Shown: positions 1 through 6,003, counted from the first letter of the stretch. The stretch is 6,199 nucleotides of DNA from SG8-30 sp037443885 (GCA_037443885.1 JBBINN010000183.1:1-6199); one strand, 5' to 3'. Numbers and translations are program-made. The notes: generated by a model from the sequence alone, not told the origin.

Positions 1-452
1 TGACACGCGATTTCCTCCCCATCAAACGCTTCGAGGATTACTTCGATCGCATGGAGAGGCTTTTCGGCGAGGACCGGCTGATGCCGGTCGCGTGGCCGCG
101 TGAGCTCGGTGTCCGCGTGGAGTGGAAACCCACCGCCGACATCATCGAGAGCGACAAGGAATACCTGATCAAGGCCGAGCTGCCGGAGGTGGCGAAGGAG
201 GACGTCAAGGTCGACGTCGCCGACGGCCTGCTGACCCTGCGTGGCGAGCGCAAGTACGAGAAGAAGGACGAGGGCGAGAAGATGCAGCGCATGGAGCGCT
301 TCTACGGCACCTTCGAGCGCACGTTCACGCTGCCCGAGGACGTCGAGGTCGGGAAGATCAGGGCGGAGTTCAAGGACGGCATGCTGAAGCTGCACCTGCC
401 GCGCATGCCGAAGGCCGAGAAGACGCCGCCGGTGCAGGTCCGAATCCAGTAG
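1..452 (+). CDS. Hsp20 small heat-shock protein (5' edge, nearly complete)
   Basis: This is an ATP-independent holdase chaperone of the alpha-crystallin/Hsp20 family, expected in the cytoplasm as oligomers that bind unfolding proteins. The frame is open from the window edge: 149 codons are visible from base 3. Bases 1-2 (TG) would be the end of an NTG codon, so the true start may lie one base outside the window, giving about 150 aa, the usual family length. The internal ATG at 51 would drop the N-terminal arm (TRDFLPIKRFEDYFDR) and is less likely. The alpha-crystallin domain covers roughly visible residues 40-135. It includes an ELPEV strand region, the GERKYEKK segment, the family's late A-x3-DGML signature (AEFKDGMLKLHLP, residues 121-133), and a C-terminal VQVRIQ tail at 144-149 that fits the I/V-x-I/V anchoring motif. 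A hairpin follows the stop, so it is probably a separate transcription unit. Family assignment is firm; only the start is unsettled. Confidence 0.93.
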   Translation, partial: TRDFLPIKRFEDYFDRMERLFGEDRLMPVAWPRELGVRVEWKPTADIIESDKEYLIKAELPEVAKEDVKVDVADGLLTLRGERKYEKKDEGEKMQRMERFYGTFERTFTLPEDVEVGKIRAEFKDGMLKLHLPRMPKAEKTPPVQVRIQ

Positions 453-473
453 CTGGATTCGGTTGCACGGGGC

Positions 474-498
474 ACGGGCGCCGGTTCCCGGCGCCCGT
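474..498 (+). terminator. GC-rich hairpin after the Hsp20 gene, probable terminator
   Basis: A perfect 11-bp inverted repeat (ACGGGCGCCGG pairing with CCGGCGCCCGT) has a 3-nt TTC loop and begins 21 bases after the Hsp20 stop. The stem is very stable, but the following bases (TCTGCGTG) contain only a poor T tract, so as an intrinsic terminator it is atypical. It could instead be a 3'-end stabilising stem. It lies in the 89-bp gap before the acyltransferase gene. Confidence 0.45.
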
Positions 499-541
499 TC
501 TGCGTGCGGCCCCCGCGGGCATCGGGTAAGCTTCCGCGCGC

Positions 542-1489
542 ATGAACGACGCGTCCGCCAAGCCGGCCGAGGCCCCCGGGGACCGCGCGCCGGCGCAGGC
601 GTTTCCGCTGTGGCTGCGGGTGCTGGGACGGCTGCCCTTCGGCTTCTGGTACGCGCTTTCAGACATCCTGACCTTCCTGGCCGAGCACCTCTTTCGCTAC
701 CGGCGCAAGGTCATCGACGCGCAGCTGAAGCGCTGCTTCCCGGAGCTCGACGGCGCGGCGATCGGCCGCATCCGCCGTGACTTCTACCGCAGCTTCGCGG
801 ATGTGCTCGTCGAGTCGATCAAGTCCACGAGGATCACCGCAGAGGAACTGCGCGGGCGCGTCGAGGTGCGGGGATTCGAGCTGGCCCGTGGCCACCTCGC
901 CGAGGGCCGCAGCGTGCTGCTGGCCACCGGTCACCACTGCAACTGGGACTGGGCGCTGCTGGCGGTCTCGCTCGACCTGGGCCATGCGATGGATGCCGCG
1001 TACAAGCCGCTGCACGACGCGTGGGCCGACTGGCTGTTCCGCGCGATCCGGTCGCGGTTCGGCGCCCACATGGTGCCTGCGAAGCAGCTGCTGCTGCGCC
1101 TGGTTCGCAATCGCGGCCGGCCGCGCGCGATCGCGATGGTCGCCGACCAGGACCCGGTCACCGCGGCAACGCGGCATTTCGTCAGCTTCTTCGGCCAGGA
1201 GACCGCCTTCTACACGGGGCCCGAGGCTCTCGCGCGCGCTTTGAAGATCCCGGTGATCTTCGTGGCCATGCGTCGCTGCGGCCGTGGCCGCTACGTCATC
1301 GATCTCGAGACACTGGTGCGGCACGACGAGGAGCTGCCCGAGGGCGGCATCACCGAACGCTATGCGCGCCGCGTGGAGGCGCTCGTGCGCGAGCGGCCCG
1401 CCGAGTGGCTATGGTCCTACCGCCGCTGGAAGATGCGCCGCGACGCGGACGGCGTGGTGCAGCGGGGCCGGACTTTCGGCGAGGATTGA
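542..1489 (+). CDS. LpxL/HtrB-family lipid A-type acyltransferase
   Basis: The 315-residue product belongs to the LpxL/LpxM/HtrB superfamily. These inner-membrane enzymes transfer an acyl chain, usually from acyl-ACP, to a lipid A precursor or related acceptor on the cytoplasmic face; about 300 aa is usual. Visible hallmarks are a hydrophobic N-terminal segment (about residues 22-50), the catalytic H-x4-D motif in GHHCNWDW (H131, D136), the conserved ADQDP (201-205), FFGQETAFYTGPE (216-228), and the late WLWSYRRWK (289-297), which matches the family's WLWxHRRWK. D136 replaces the commoner Glu and is chemically equivalent. The ATG at 542 has only a weak upstream GGGTAAG (524-530), but it places the membrane segment correctly. 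Twenty-odd polar Pro/Ala-rich residues precede that segment. The protease gene starts within a few bases of the stop, suggesting cotranscription. The substrate cannot be read from sequence: it may be the housekeeping lipid A acyltransferase or a specialised paralogue. Confidence 0.92.
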   Translation: MNDASAKPAEAPGDRAPAQAFPLWLRVLGRLPFGFWYALSDILTFLAEHLFRYRRKVIDAQLKRCFPELDGAAIGRIRRDFYRSFADVLVESIKSTRITAEELRGRVEVRGFELARGHLAEGRSVLLATGHHCNWDWALLAVSLDLGHAMDAAYKPLHDAWADWLFRAIRSRFGAHMVPAKQLLLRLVRNRGRPRAIAMVADQDPVTAATRHFVSFFGQETAFYTGPEALARALKIPVIFVAMRRCGRGRYVIDLETLVRHDEELPEGGITERYARRVEALVRERPAEWLWSYRRWKMRRDADGVVQRGRTFGED

Positions 1490-1494
1490 GGCCC

Positions 1495-2430
1495 TTGGCG
1501 CGCGTGAGAAGCCTGCTCTGGTTCCTCGTCCTGTTCGCTGCCGGTTTCGCGGCCATGGGACTCTTGACCTATCCGCTCTGGCTCGCACTCTCCGCCCACT
1601 TCGACTTCGCGTTCCACCGCGTCGGAACCCGGCTCGGCATGCTGGTGCTGCTGGTTGGCTTCATCCTCGTCGCGCGAAGGCTCGGCCTCGCGGATCGCGC
1701 GAGCCTGGGCTACGGTCTCGCCCGGCCCCGGTTCCTGCGCGAGGTCGCGGTCGGCTTCGCTTTCGGCGTGGTTCTGATGGCCCTCGTGGTCGGGCTGATG
1801 GCCGTGCTGGACCTGCGCGAGCTGAAACCCTGGGTGGAATGGCGCGTCGGGCTGCTGGTCCCGATCCTGTTCGGCGGAATTCTCTCGGGGCTCGCGGTCG
1901 CGCTGATCGAGGAGACTTTCTTCCGCGGCGCCATGCACACGGCCGTGGCGCGCGATTCCGGACCGGCGTTCGCCATCGCAAGCACCGCCGTCATCTACTC
2001 GGCGGTGCATTTCCTGGGCCGCTACCGGATCGCCGCCGAGGACGTGCATGCTGGCAGCGGCCTCGAGCTGCTGGCTGGTTCGTTCGCCAACTTCGCGCAG
2101 CCGCTTGCGATCGCCGACGCATTCCTGTGCCTGGCGACGGTGGGCGTCCTCCTCGGGCTGGTTCGGCACGTGACGGGCAACGTCGCGGCCTGCATCGGCC
2201 TGCACGCCGGCTGGGTCACCGTCATTGCGCTGACGCGCAGGCTGTCGCAGCCCGTCCGCGACCAGCCCCTGTCCTTCCTGCTCTCGGATTTCGACGGGAT
2301 GGTCGGCTGGCTGGTGCTCGGCTGGACCGCGCTGACGGGTGTAGTCCTGCTCAGCTACTACCGGCGGCAAGCTTCGACTGCAGGTGGCGTGACAGCTGGG
2401 CCACAGTCGGGTGGTCGAACAGCTCGGTGA
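1495..2430 (+). CDS. CPBP-family intramembrane metalloprotease (CAAX/Abi type)
   Basis: This is a polytopic membrane protein of about 311 aa from the CPBP (CAAX protease and bacteriocin-processing) family. Several hydrophobic segments are visible (about residues 6-31, 46-60, 83-105, 118-138, 205-224, 268-287). The active-site signature is complete in its first two parts: E139-E140-T-F-F-R144 (EExxxR) and Y168-S-A-V-H172 (the F/YxxxH motif). The third part, H237 in GLHAGWV, lacks the Asn often found four residues later. The frame has no ATG before the first membrane span. TTG at 1495, with GAGG at 1481-1484, is preferred; GTG at 1504, or TTG at 1486 overlapping the upstream stop, are alternatives. 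ATG 1555 would cut the first span. The last about 25 residues are polar, Gly/Thr-rich, and lie in an 80-bp tail-to-tail overlap with the minus-strand ligase gene. Bacterial members have varied or unknown substrates, so no target is proposed. Confidence 0.88.
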   Translation: MARVRSLLWFLVLFAAGFAAMGLLTYPLWLALSAHFDFAFHRVGTRLGMLVLLVGFILVARRLGLADRASLGYGLARPRFLREVAVGFAFGVVLMALVVGLMAVLDLRELKPWVEWRVGLLVPILFGGILSGLAVALIEETFFRGAMHTAVARDSGPAFAIASTAVIYSAVHFLGRYRIAAEDVHAGSGLELLAGSFANFAQPLAIADAFLCLATVGVLLGLVRHVTGNVAACIGLHAGWVTVIALTRRLSQPVRDQPLSFLLSDFDGMVGWLVLGWTALTGVVLLSYYRRQASTAGGVTAGPQSGGRTAR

Positions 2431-4318
2431 GGTCGACGAGGCCGGGGAATTCCCGGTCGATCTGCTCGTGGATCTGGATCAGGGTCAGCGAGCTCGCCCC
2501 GATCTCGAAGAGGTTGTCGTCCAGCTCGACGCGCTTGCCCGGCAAGGCGTCGTCGACTATCGCCTTGAGGCGCCGCTCGAGGTCGCCGGCCGGGTCGTGC
2601 AGGTGCGCGTGCGCGGCTTCGCGCAGCCGCGCCAGCTCGGCCATCTCGGCCGCGAACTCGCCCGCAAGGAAGCCTTCCTCTAGCGCCACCCGCTGAATCT
2701 TGCCGCTGGTGGTCTTGGGGATGCGCTTGACCGGAACGACGTGAGTCACCTCGAGCCCCGCGTGCTCGTTGACGAGGCGCGTGACCTCGGCGGCCACCGG
2801 GACGAAGTCCTCGAGCGAGCCGCGGTGCAGCACGAACAGCGTCAGCTCGTCGGTCTCTGCGCCGACAGGCCGGCAACCGGTCGCCGCGACCTTGCCGAAC
2901 TCCAGGCCGCCCGCCTGCAACGCGATGGACTCGATGTCGTGCGGGAAGTAGTTCTGGCCGTTGACGAAGATGATCTCCTTCGCGCGGCCGGTGATCACCA
3001 GTTCGCCGCGGTCCACGAGGCCGAGGTCGCCCGTGCGCAGCCAGCCGTTTGCCGTGAACGACGCGGCGTTCACTTCCGGCGCGTCGAAGTAGCCGCGCGT
3101 GACGTTCTCGCCGCGGATCTGCACGTGGCCGACGTGCCGCTGGGGCAGTGGTGCGTCCTCATCGTCCACGATGCGCAGTTCGCAGTAGGGGATGGCGCGG
3201 CCCTCGCAGATGAATTCCACCGCGCCTGGTGTGCCGCGCGACGCCTCCCGCGCCGGCTGCCCCACGGCCAGGCTGGCACGGTCGAGCACCAGCGAGCGGT
3301 ACTCGCTGCCCGGGGCCGGGAAGGACACGGCCAGCGAAGCCTCGGCCAGGCCGTAGACGGGGAACATCGCGCTGCGCTTCAGGCCCGTCGGGCGCATGCG
3401 CGCGAGGAACTCGTCGCACAACGCGACGTTGATCGGCTCGGCGCCGTTGAAGAGGCAGCGCACGGTCGAGAGGTCGTCGGCAGGAACCGGCCGGTCGCCG
3501 AGCACCTTGAGGAAGTGCCGCAGTCCGAAGTTCGGCGAGGACAGGAGCGTCGCCTTCTTGCGCGCCGCAAGCGCGGTCCACAGCAGCGGCCGGCGGATGA
3601 ACAGGTCGGTGGGCATGACGTTCAGCTGCATGCCGTTCGCGAACACCATGATGAAGAAGCCGATGAGGCCCATGTCGTGGGTCAGCGGCATCCACGACAG
3701 GGACACGTCCCGGTGACTCAGACCCGCCGCCTCGGTCGCGCCGCGCACGTTCGCCAGGATGTTGGCGTGAGTCAGCACCACGCCCTTGGGTTCGCTGGTC
3801 GAGCCGGAGGAGAACTGGATGAAGGCCGGATCGTCCGGCCGTGGGTTTTCGGGCCGGCCCGGGCGGCCCACGTCCTCGAGCTGGTCGATCAGGAAGGCCC
3901 GCTCACCGAGCCGCCGGCCGAGGGCTGTCTCGCCTCGAGCCTCGGCGAAGGCGACCAGCCGCCCGAGCGTCTTGCGGTCTGTGTAGAGCCAGGGGTCACC
4001 GAGACGGCGTGCGATCCGGAGTAGCTTGTGCCGGTGCTCGTCGCTGATGCCGACTGCGACCGGGACCGGCACGATGCCGCCGGCCATGCTGGCCCAGAAG
4101 CCATCCATGAAGGCTTCGTTGTTGTTCAGGAACAGGATCAGCCGGTCGCCGCGCGCAGCGCCCAGGTCCTGCAGGTGGCGCAGGATGCCGAGCGCACGCC
4201 GGTGCAGATCCGCGTACGATACCTGCCGCTCCTGGTCCTCGCCCTCGAGGTAGCCGACGTGCTGGTCGAGGCGGGCGTTGTGCTCTAGGAGGCCGGCGAG
4301 CGTCTGGGCCTGGATCAT
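2351..4318 (-). CDS. Fatty acyl-AMP ligase with C-terminal acyl carrier domain (FAAL-ACP)
   Basis: A 655-aa protein of the ANL adenylating superfamily, most like fatty acyl-AMP ligases. It should activate a fatty acid with ATP and pass it to a phosphopantetheine arm, here probably its own. Core motifs in order: FSSGSTSEPKG at 169-179 (A3, P-loop), WMPLTHDMGLIG 209-220, the FAAL-like MPTDLFIRRPLLW 235-247 with SPNF 261-264, VYGLAEAS 321-328 (A5), RTGDLG 428-433 (A7), GRAKEIIFVNGQNYFPHDIE 444-463 (the FAAL form of A8, with the NYFPHDIE ending), and PKTTSGKIQR 534-543 with catalytic Lys540 (A10). From about 575 a carrier domain follows: DDNLFEIGASSLTL at 600-613, with Ser610 as the expected phosphopantetheine site. 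The ATG at 4318 is chosen because it begins the adenylation domain and has GGGAG five bases upstream. The frame stays open far upstream, but only antisense to the neighbouring transferase gene. The divergent transferase is the likely activator. Chain length and final acceptor are unknown. Confidence 0.93.
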   Translation of the reverse strand: MIQAQTLAGLLEHNARLDQHVGYLEGEDQERQVSYADLHRRALGILRHLQDLGAARGDRLILFLNNNEAFMDGFWASMAGGIVPVPVAVGISDEHRHKLLRIARRLGDPWLYTDRKTLGRLVAFAEARGETALGRRLGERAFLIDQLEDVGRPGRPENPRPDDPAFIQFSSGSTSEPKGVVLTHANILANVRGATEAAGLSHRDVSLSWMPLTHDMGLIGFFIMVFANGMQLNVMPTDLFIRRPLLWTALAARKKATLLSSPNFGLRHFLKVLGDRPVPADDLSTVRCLFNGAEPINVALCDEFLARMRPTGLKRSAMFPVYGLAEASLAVSFPAPGSEYRSLVLDRASLAVGQPAREASRGTPGAVEFICEGRAIPYCELRIVDDEDAPLPQRHVGHVQIRGENVTRGYFDAPEVNAASFTANGWLRTGDLGLVDRGELVITGRAKEIIFVNGQNYFPHDIESIALQAGGLEFGKVAATGCRPVGAETDELTLFVLHRGSLEDFVPVAAEVTRLVNEHAGLEVTHVVPVKRIPKTTSGKIQRVALEEGFLAGEFAAEMAELARLREAAHAHLHDPAGDLERRLKAIVDDALPGKRVELDDNLFEIGASSLTLIQIHEQIDREFPGLVDLTELFDHPTVAQLSRHLQSKLAAGSS

Positions 4319-4982
4319 GGCTTCTCCCGATCTGCGAACGCGAATTTTACTACACCACGCGCCGGTGCCCTCGGCGCTGTCACCGGCGGTGGCGATGCGC
4401 TGGCTCGCCGCCCTGCCGCCTGAGCGGCGAAGCCGCCTCGAGCGCCTGCGCAATCCTTTCGACCGTGCCGCTTCGCTCGCGGGGCTCGCGCTGCTGGGCG
4501 CCGCGGCGAATGCGGCCGGGCTCGCGCTGCCCGCGCTGGCACAACTCGAGTTTCCGGACGGCGGCAAGCCGCGCTGGCCGGGCGGACCCGATTTCAGCAT
4601 CTCCCACGGCGGTGGCCACGCCGGCTGCGCGATCATCCTGCCCGTGGGCCAGGTCGGGCTCGACCTCGAGCGCAGCGATGCGGCCACATGGCGCGATCTT
4701 CGGTTTGTGCTCGCCCCCGGCGAGTGTCCGGGCGGAAGCGCTGCGGAGGCGACCGCCGCATGGGTCGCAAAGGAGGCCGTGGTGAAGGCGACCGGCGCGA
4801 CGCTCGCGGAGGCGGCGTCGGTGGTGCTGTCGGGCGCCACCGCCGCCTTCGGCGGGCGGCGCTGGCGGCTCTCGCGGCCGGTGCTCGCACCGGAGATTTC
4901 CTGCGCCGTGGCGAGCGACGCCGAGGCAGGGCTGGAGATCGTCGAGGAAGATGCCGCGACACTGCTTGCGCTGGGTCCCTGA
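4317..4982 (+). CDS. Sfp-type 4'-phosphopantetheinyl transferase
   Basis: The 221-aa product fits the Sfp/AcpT group of phosphopantetheinyl transferases, which move the phosphopantetheine arm of CoA to a serine of a carrier protein. Visible motifs are G83-K84-P85 followed by FSISH (93-97), the metal-binding VGLDLE (113-118, D116 and E118), and WVAKEAVVKATG (149-160), matching the W/F-x2-KEA-x2-K signature with E153 and K157. Length is typical of Sfp-type enzymes. ATG 4317 places a short lead before the first strand (RILLHHAPV). TTG at 4278 is the only earlier start and would run deep into the ligase gene. No good ribosome site sits at the normal distance: AGGAGG at 4287-4292 is 24 bases away. 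Its start overlaps that of the ligase on the other strand, so the ligase's carrier domain is the obvious partner. The true substrate range may be wider, including the housekeeping ACP. Confidence 0.9.
   Translation: MASPDLRTRILLHHAPVPSALSPAVAMRWLAALPPERRSRLERLRNPFDRAASLAGLALLGAAANAAGLALPALAQLEFPDGGKPRWPGGPDFSISHGGGHAGCAIILPVGQVGLDLERSDAATWRDLRFVLAPGECPGGSAAEATAAWVAKEAVVKATGATLAEAASVVLSGATAAFGGRRWRLSRPVLAPEISCAVASDAEAGLEIVEEDAATLLALGP
4324..4328 (-). promoter_or_regulatory. Ribosome binding site fixing the FAAL-ACP start
   Basis: GGGAG on the minus strand lies five bases before the ATG at 4318. It separates the real start from the long open frame upstream. It lies inside codons 3-4 of the divergent phosphopantetheinyl transferase gene, so these bases serve both genes. 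Confidence 0.7.
4344..4349 (-). promoter_or_regulatory. Candidate -10 element (TAAAAT) for FAAL-ACP inside the transferase gene
   Basis: On the minus strand TAAAAT lies 25 bases before the ligase ATG, in a short AT-rich patch of otherwise very GC-rich sequence. It matches the sigma70 -10 consensus at five of six positions. No convincing -35 is seen 16-18 bp upstream (GAGGGC region). The position would give a short leader carrying the GGGAG site. The patch coincides with ATT-TTA-CTA codons of the transferase gene. This is suggestive, not proven. Confidence 0.3.
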
Positions 4983-5025
4983 CGCGTTGCCGGGCCGCAC
5001 GGCATGACCGACAATCCCGCAGGCC

Positions 5026-5778
5026 ATGTCCGCGCCCACGCCGCCCCCACCCGACAGCATCTACGAGCGGCGCTCGCGCTCCAGCCGGAGCCTGACGCCG
5101 ACGCGCAGGTTCCTCTATCGCCTCGCGGCGCCTGCCGCGATCGCGATCGTCCGGCTGTGGTGGCGCTGGGTGCGCGTCGTGGAGGTGACCGGCCGCGAGC
5201 GGCTCGAGCAGGCGATCGCGACCCACGGTGCCGTGATCCCGGTCTACTGGCACGCGCAACAGCTGCTGCCGCTCAAGCACCTGCTCGACTGCCGGCGCCT
5301 GGGCCTGAAGCTCGGGTTCCTGATCAGCCCTTCGGTCGACGGCGAGCTGCCGGCGCTGCTCGTGCAGCGCATCGGTGGCGTCGTGGTGCGCGGCTCGTCG
5401 AACACGACGGGCGCGCGTGCGCTGCGCGACTACTACGAGGCCATCGTTCGGCAGGGCGTCTCGCCGGCGATGACGCCCGACGGCCCGCGCGGGCCGCGGC
5501 GGCAGTGCAAGCCGGGGCCGGTCCTCGTCTCGCAGCTCTCGGGCAAGCCGGTGGTCCCGATGGCTTATGCGGCCAGCCGGGTGTGGCTGTTCCCGACCTG
5601 GGACCGGCACGTGCTCCCGCTGCCCTTCTCGCGTGCGGTGCTGGCGATCGGTGAGCCGGTCGTCGTGCCGAAGGGACTCGATGCGGCCGGCCTGCAGCGC
5701 TGGCAGGACGAGTTCACGGCGCGGCTGGACGGGCTTTTCCAGGAGGCGCAGCAGGCGCTCCGGCGCCGGCGATCCTGA
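5026..5778 (+). CDS. DUF374-family lysophospholipid acyltransferase-like protein
   Basis: The 250-aa product matches the DUF374 family, a branch of the lysophospholipid acyltransferase superfamily that is membrane-associated and mostly uncharacterised. Visible features are a Pro-rich, basic N-terminus (residues 1-28), a hydrophobic anchor (about 30-46), PVYWH at 72-76, where WH takes the place of the classical catalytic-His block, ISPSVDGE 100-107, GGVVVRGSS 117-125, TPDGPRGPR 150-158 and SGKPVVPMAYAASR 172-185, in the order usual for the family. The basic C-terminus (LRRRRS) may touch membrane. The ATG at 5026 is 43 bp after the transferase stop, on the same strand, so an operon with it is likely. 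Only a weak AGG precedes this start, two bases away. Acyl transfer is inferred from family; the acceptor is unknown. Being beside an acyl-loading ligase and its activating enzyme makes a role using carrier-bound acyl chains attractive. Confidence 0.87.
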   Translation: MSAPTPPPPDSIYERRSRSSRSLTPTRRFLYRLAAPAAIAIVRLWWRWVRVVEVTGRERLEQAIATHGAVIPVYWHAQQLLPLKHLLDCRRLGLKLGFLISPSVDGELPALLVQRIGGVVVRGSSNTTGARALRDYYEAIVRQGVSPAMTPDGPRGPRRQCKPGPVLVSQLSGKPVVPMAYAASRVWLFPTWDRHVLPLPFSRAVLAIGEPVVVPKGLDAAGLQRWQDEFTARLDGLFQEAQQALRRRRS

Positions 5779-5794
5779 GAGCCCCTCCGGCGCC
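5762..5794 (+). terminator. Hairpin overlapping the DUF374 stop, possible terminator
   Basis: GGCGCCGG (5762-5769) pairs perfectly with CCGGCGCC (5787-5794) around a 17-nt loop containing the stop codon. It is followed by TTAAGA rather than a T run, so intrinsic termination is uncertain. It abuts the candidate operator that begins at 5794, which would make sense if the acyltransferase transcript ends before a separately regulated glycosyltransferase promoter. Confidence 0.3.
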
Positions 5795-5826
5795 TTAAGA
5801 TGATCCTAAGATGACGGCAATAGACT
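5794..5826 (+). promoter_or_regulatory. Candidate PmrA/OmpR-type operator and -10 before the glycosyltransferase gene
   Basis: CTTAAG (5794-5799), five bases, then CCTAAG (5805-5810) form an 11-bp-period tandem repeat; the two 11-mers agree at 9 positions. OmpR-family regulators bind such direct repeats as tandem dimers, and the PmrA half-site is of the CTTAA(G/T) type with a 5-bp gap. Ten bases downstream TAGACT (5821-5826) matches a -10 element at four of six positions, close to the spacing of PhoP/PmrA-activated promoters that lack a good -35. The patch is AT-rich in GC-rich surroundings. The regulator's identity is inferred. Confidence 0.4.
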
Positions 5827-6003
5827 TGCACGGCTTCGCGGTCCCATCGCGCTTCGCGGGGGACGTCGATGTCGCAGTGAATGGCTCGGCAGTCCCGGCC
5901 ATTTCGGCACTCCACGGCTTCGGGAAGGTCCGGCGGGTCGCACGGTTGCATCCGCGGCCGCATGCAGACGGGAGCAGGCTTCCCGCACCACCAGGGCACG
6001 ACC
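5827..6003 (+). other. Leader region before the glycosyltransferase, with a hairpin at 5841-5864
   Basis: This is the rest of the 225-bp gap after the DUF374 gene. If the candidate promoter is right, the leader is about 170 nt long. It holds an imperfect hairpin: GTCCC (5841-5845) pairs with GGGAC (5860-5864) and is extended by an inner 4-pair stem around GCTTC. A 10-bp direct repeat CACGGCTTCG occurs at 5829 and 5913. An open frame from ATG 5811 runs through the region and past the edge in another frame than the glycosyltransferase. It has no family I recognise and is probably spurious. No RNA family is recognised. Confidence 0.3.

Noticed and set aside
1021..1494. N-terminal extension of the protease frame into the LpxL gene
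   Set aside because: The added part is Arg/Ala/Gly-rich and lies out of frame inside conserved LpxL sequence. The hydrophobic protein begins only after 1495.
1417..2370. 317-codon minus-strand open frame opposite the protease
   Set aside because: The polar Gln/Glu/His-rich translation is the expected complement of a membrane protein in GC-rich DNA. No domain or ribosome site supports it.
2741..4024. 427-codon plus-strand open frame opposite FAAL-ACP
   Set aside because: It is a GC-skew shadow: the translation is low-complexity His/Arg/Val-rich without a known fold, and the minus-strand frame carries all ANL motifs.
4287..4292. AGGAGG as ribosome site for the transferase gene
   Set aside because: It is a perfect Shine-Dalgarno match but lies 24 bases before the ATG at 4317, too far, and no in-frame start exists at normal spacing. 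It is explained by ligase codons on the other strand.
4319..5050. Upstream extension of the FAAL-ACP frame by 244 codons on the minus strand
   Set aside because: The extension lies antisense to the well-supported phosphopantetheinyl transferase, has no recognisable domain, is low-complexity Ala/Ser/Arg sequence, and precedes an ATG with a good ribosome site at the start of the adenylation domain.
4633..5610. 325-codon minus-strand open frame opposite the transferase and DUF374 genes
   Set aside because: It spans two genes that have clear family motifs on the plus strand; its own translation is Arg/Pro/Ala-rich without recognisable features.
5829..5922. 10-bp direct repeat CACGGCTTCG (5829 and 5913) as a mobile-element or attachment-site trace
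   Set aside because: It is short, lacks flanking inverted repeats or an integrase, and similar GC-rich words recur by chance in this composition.
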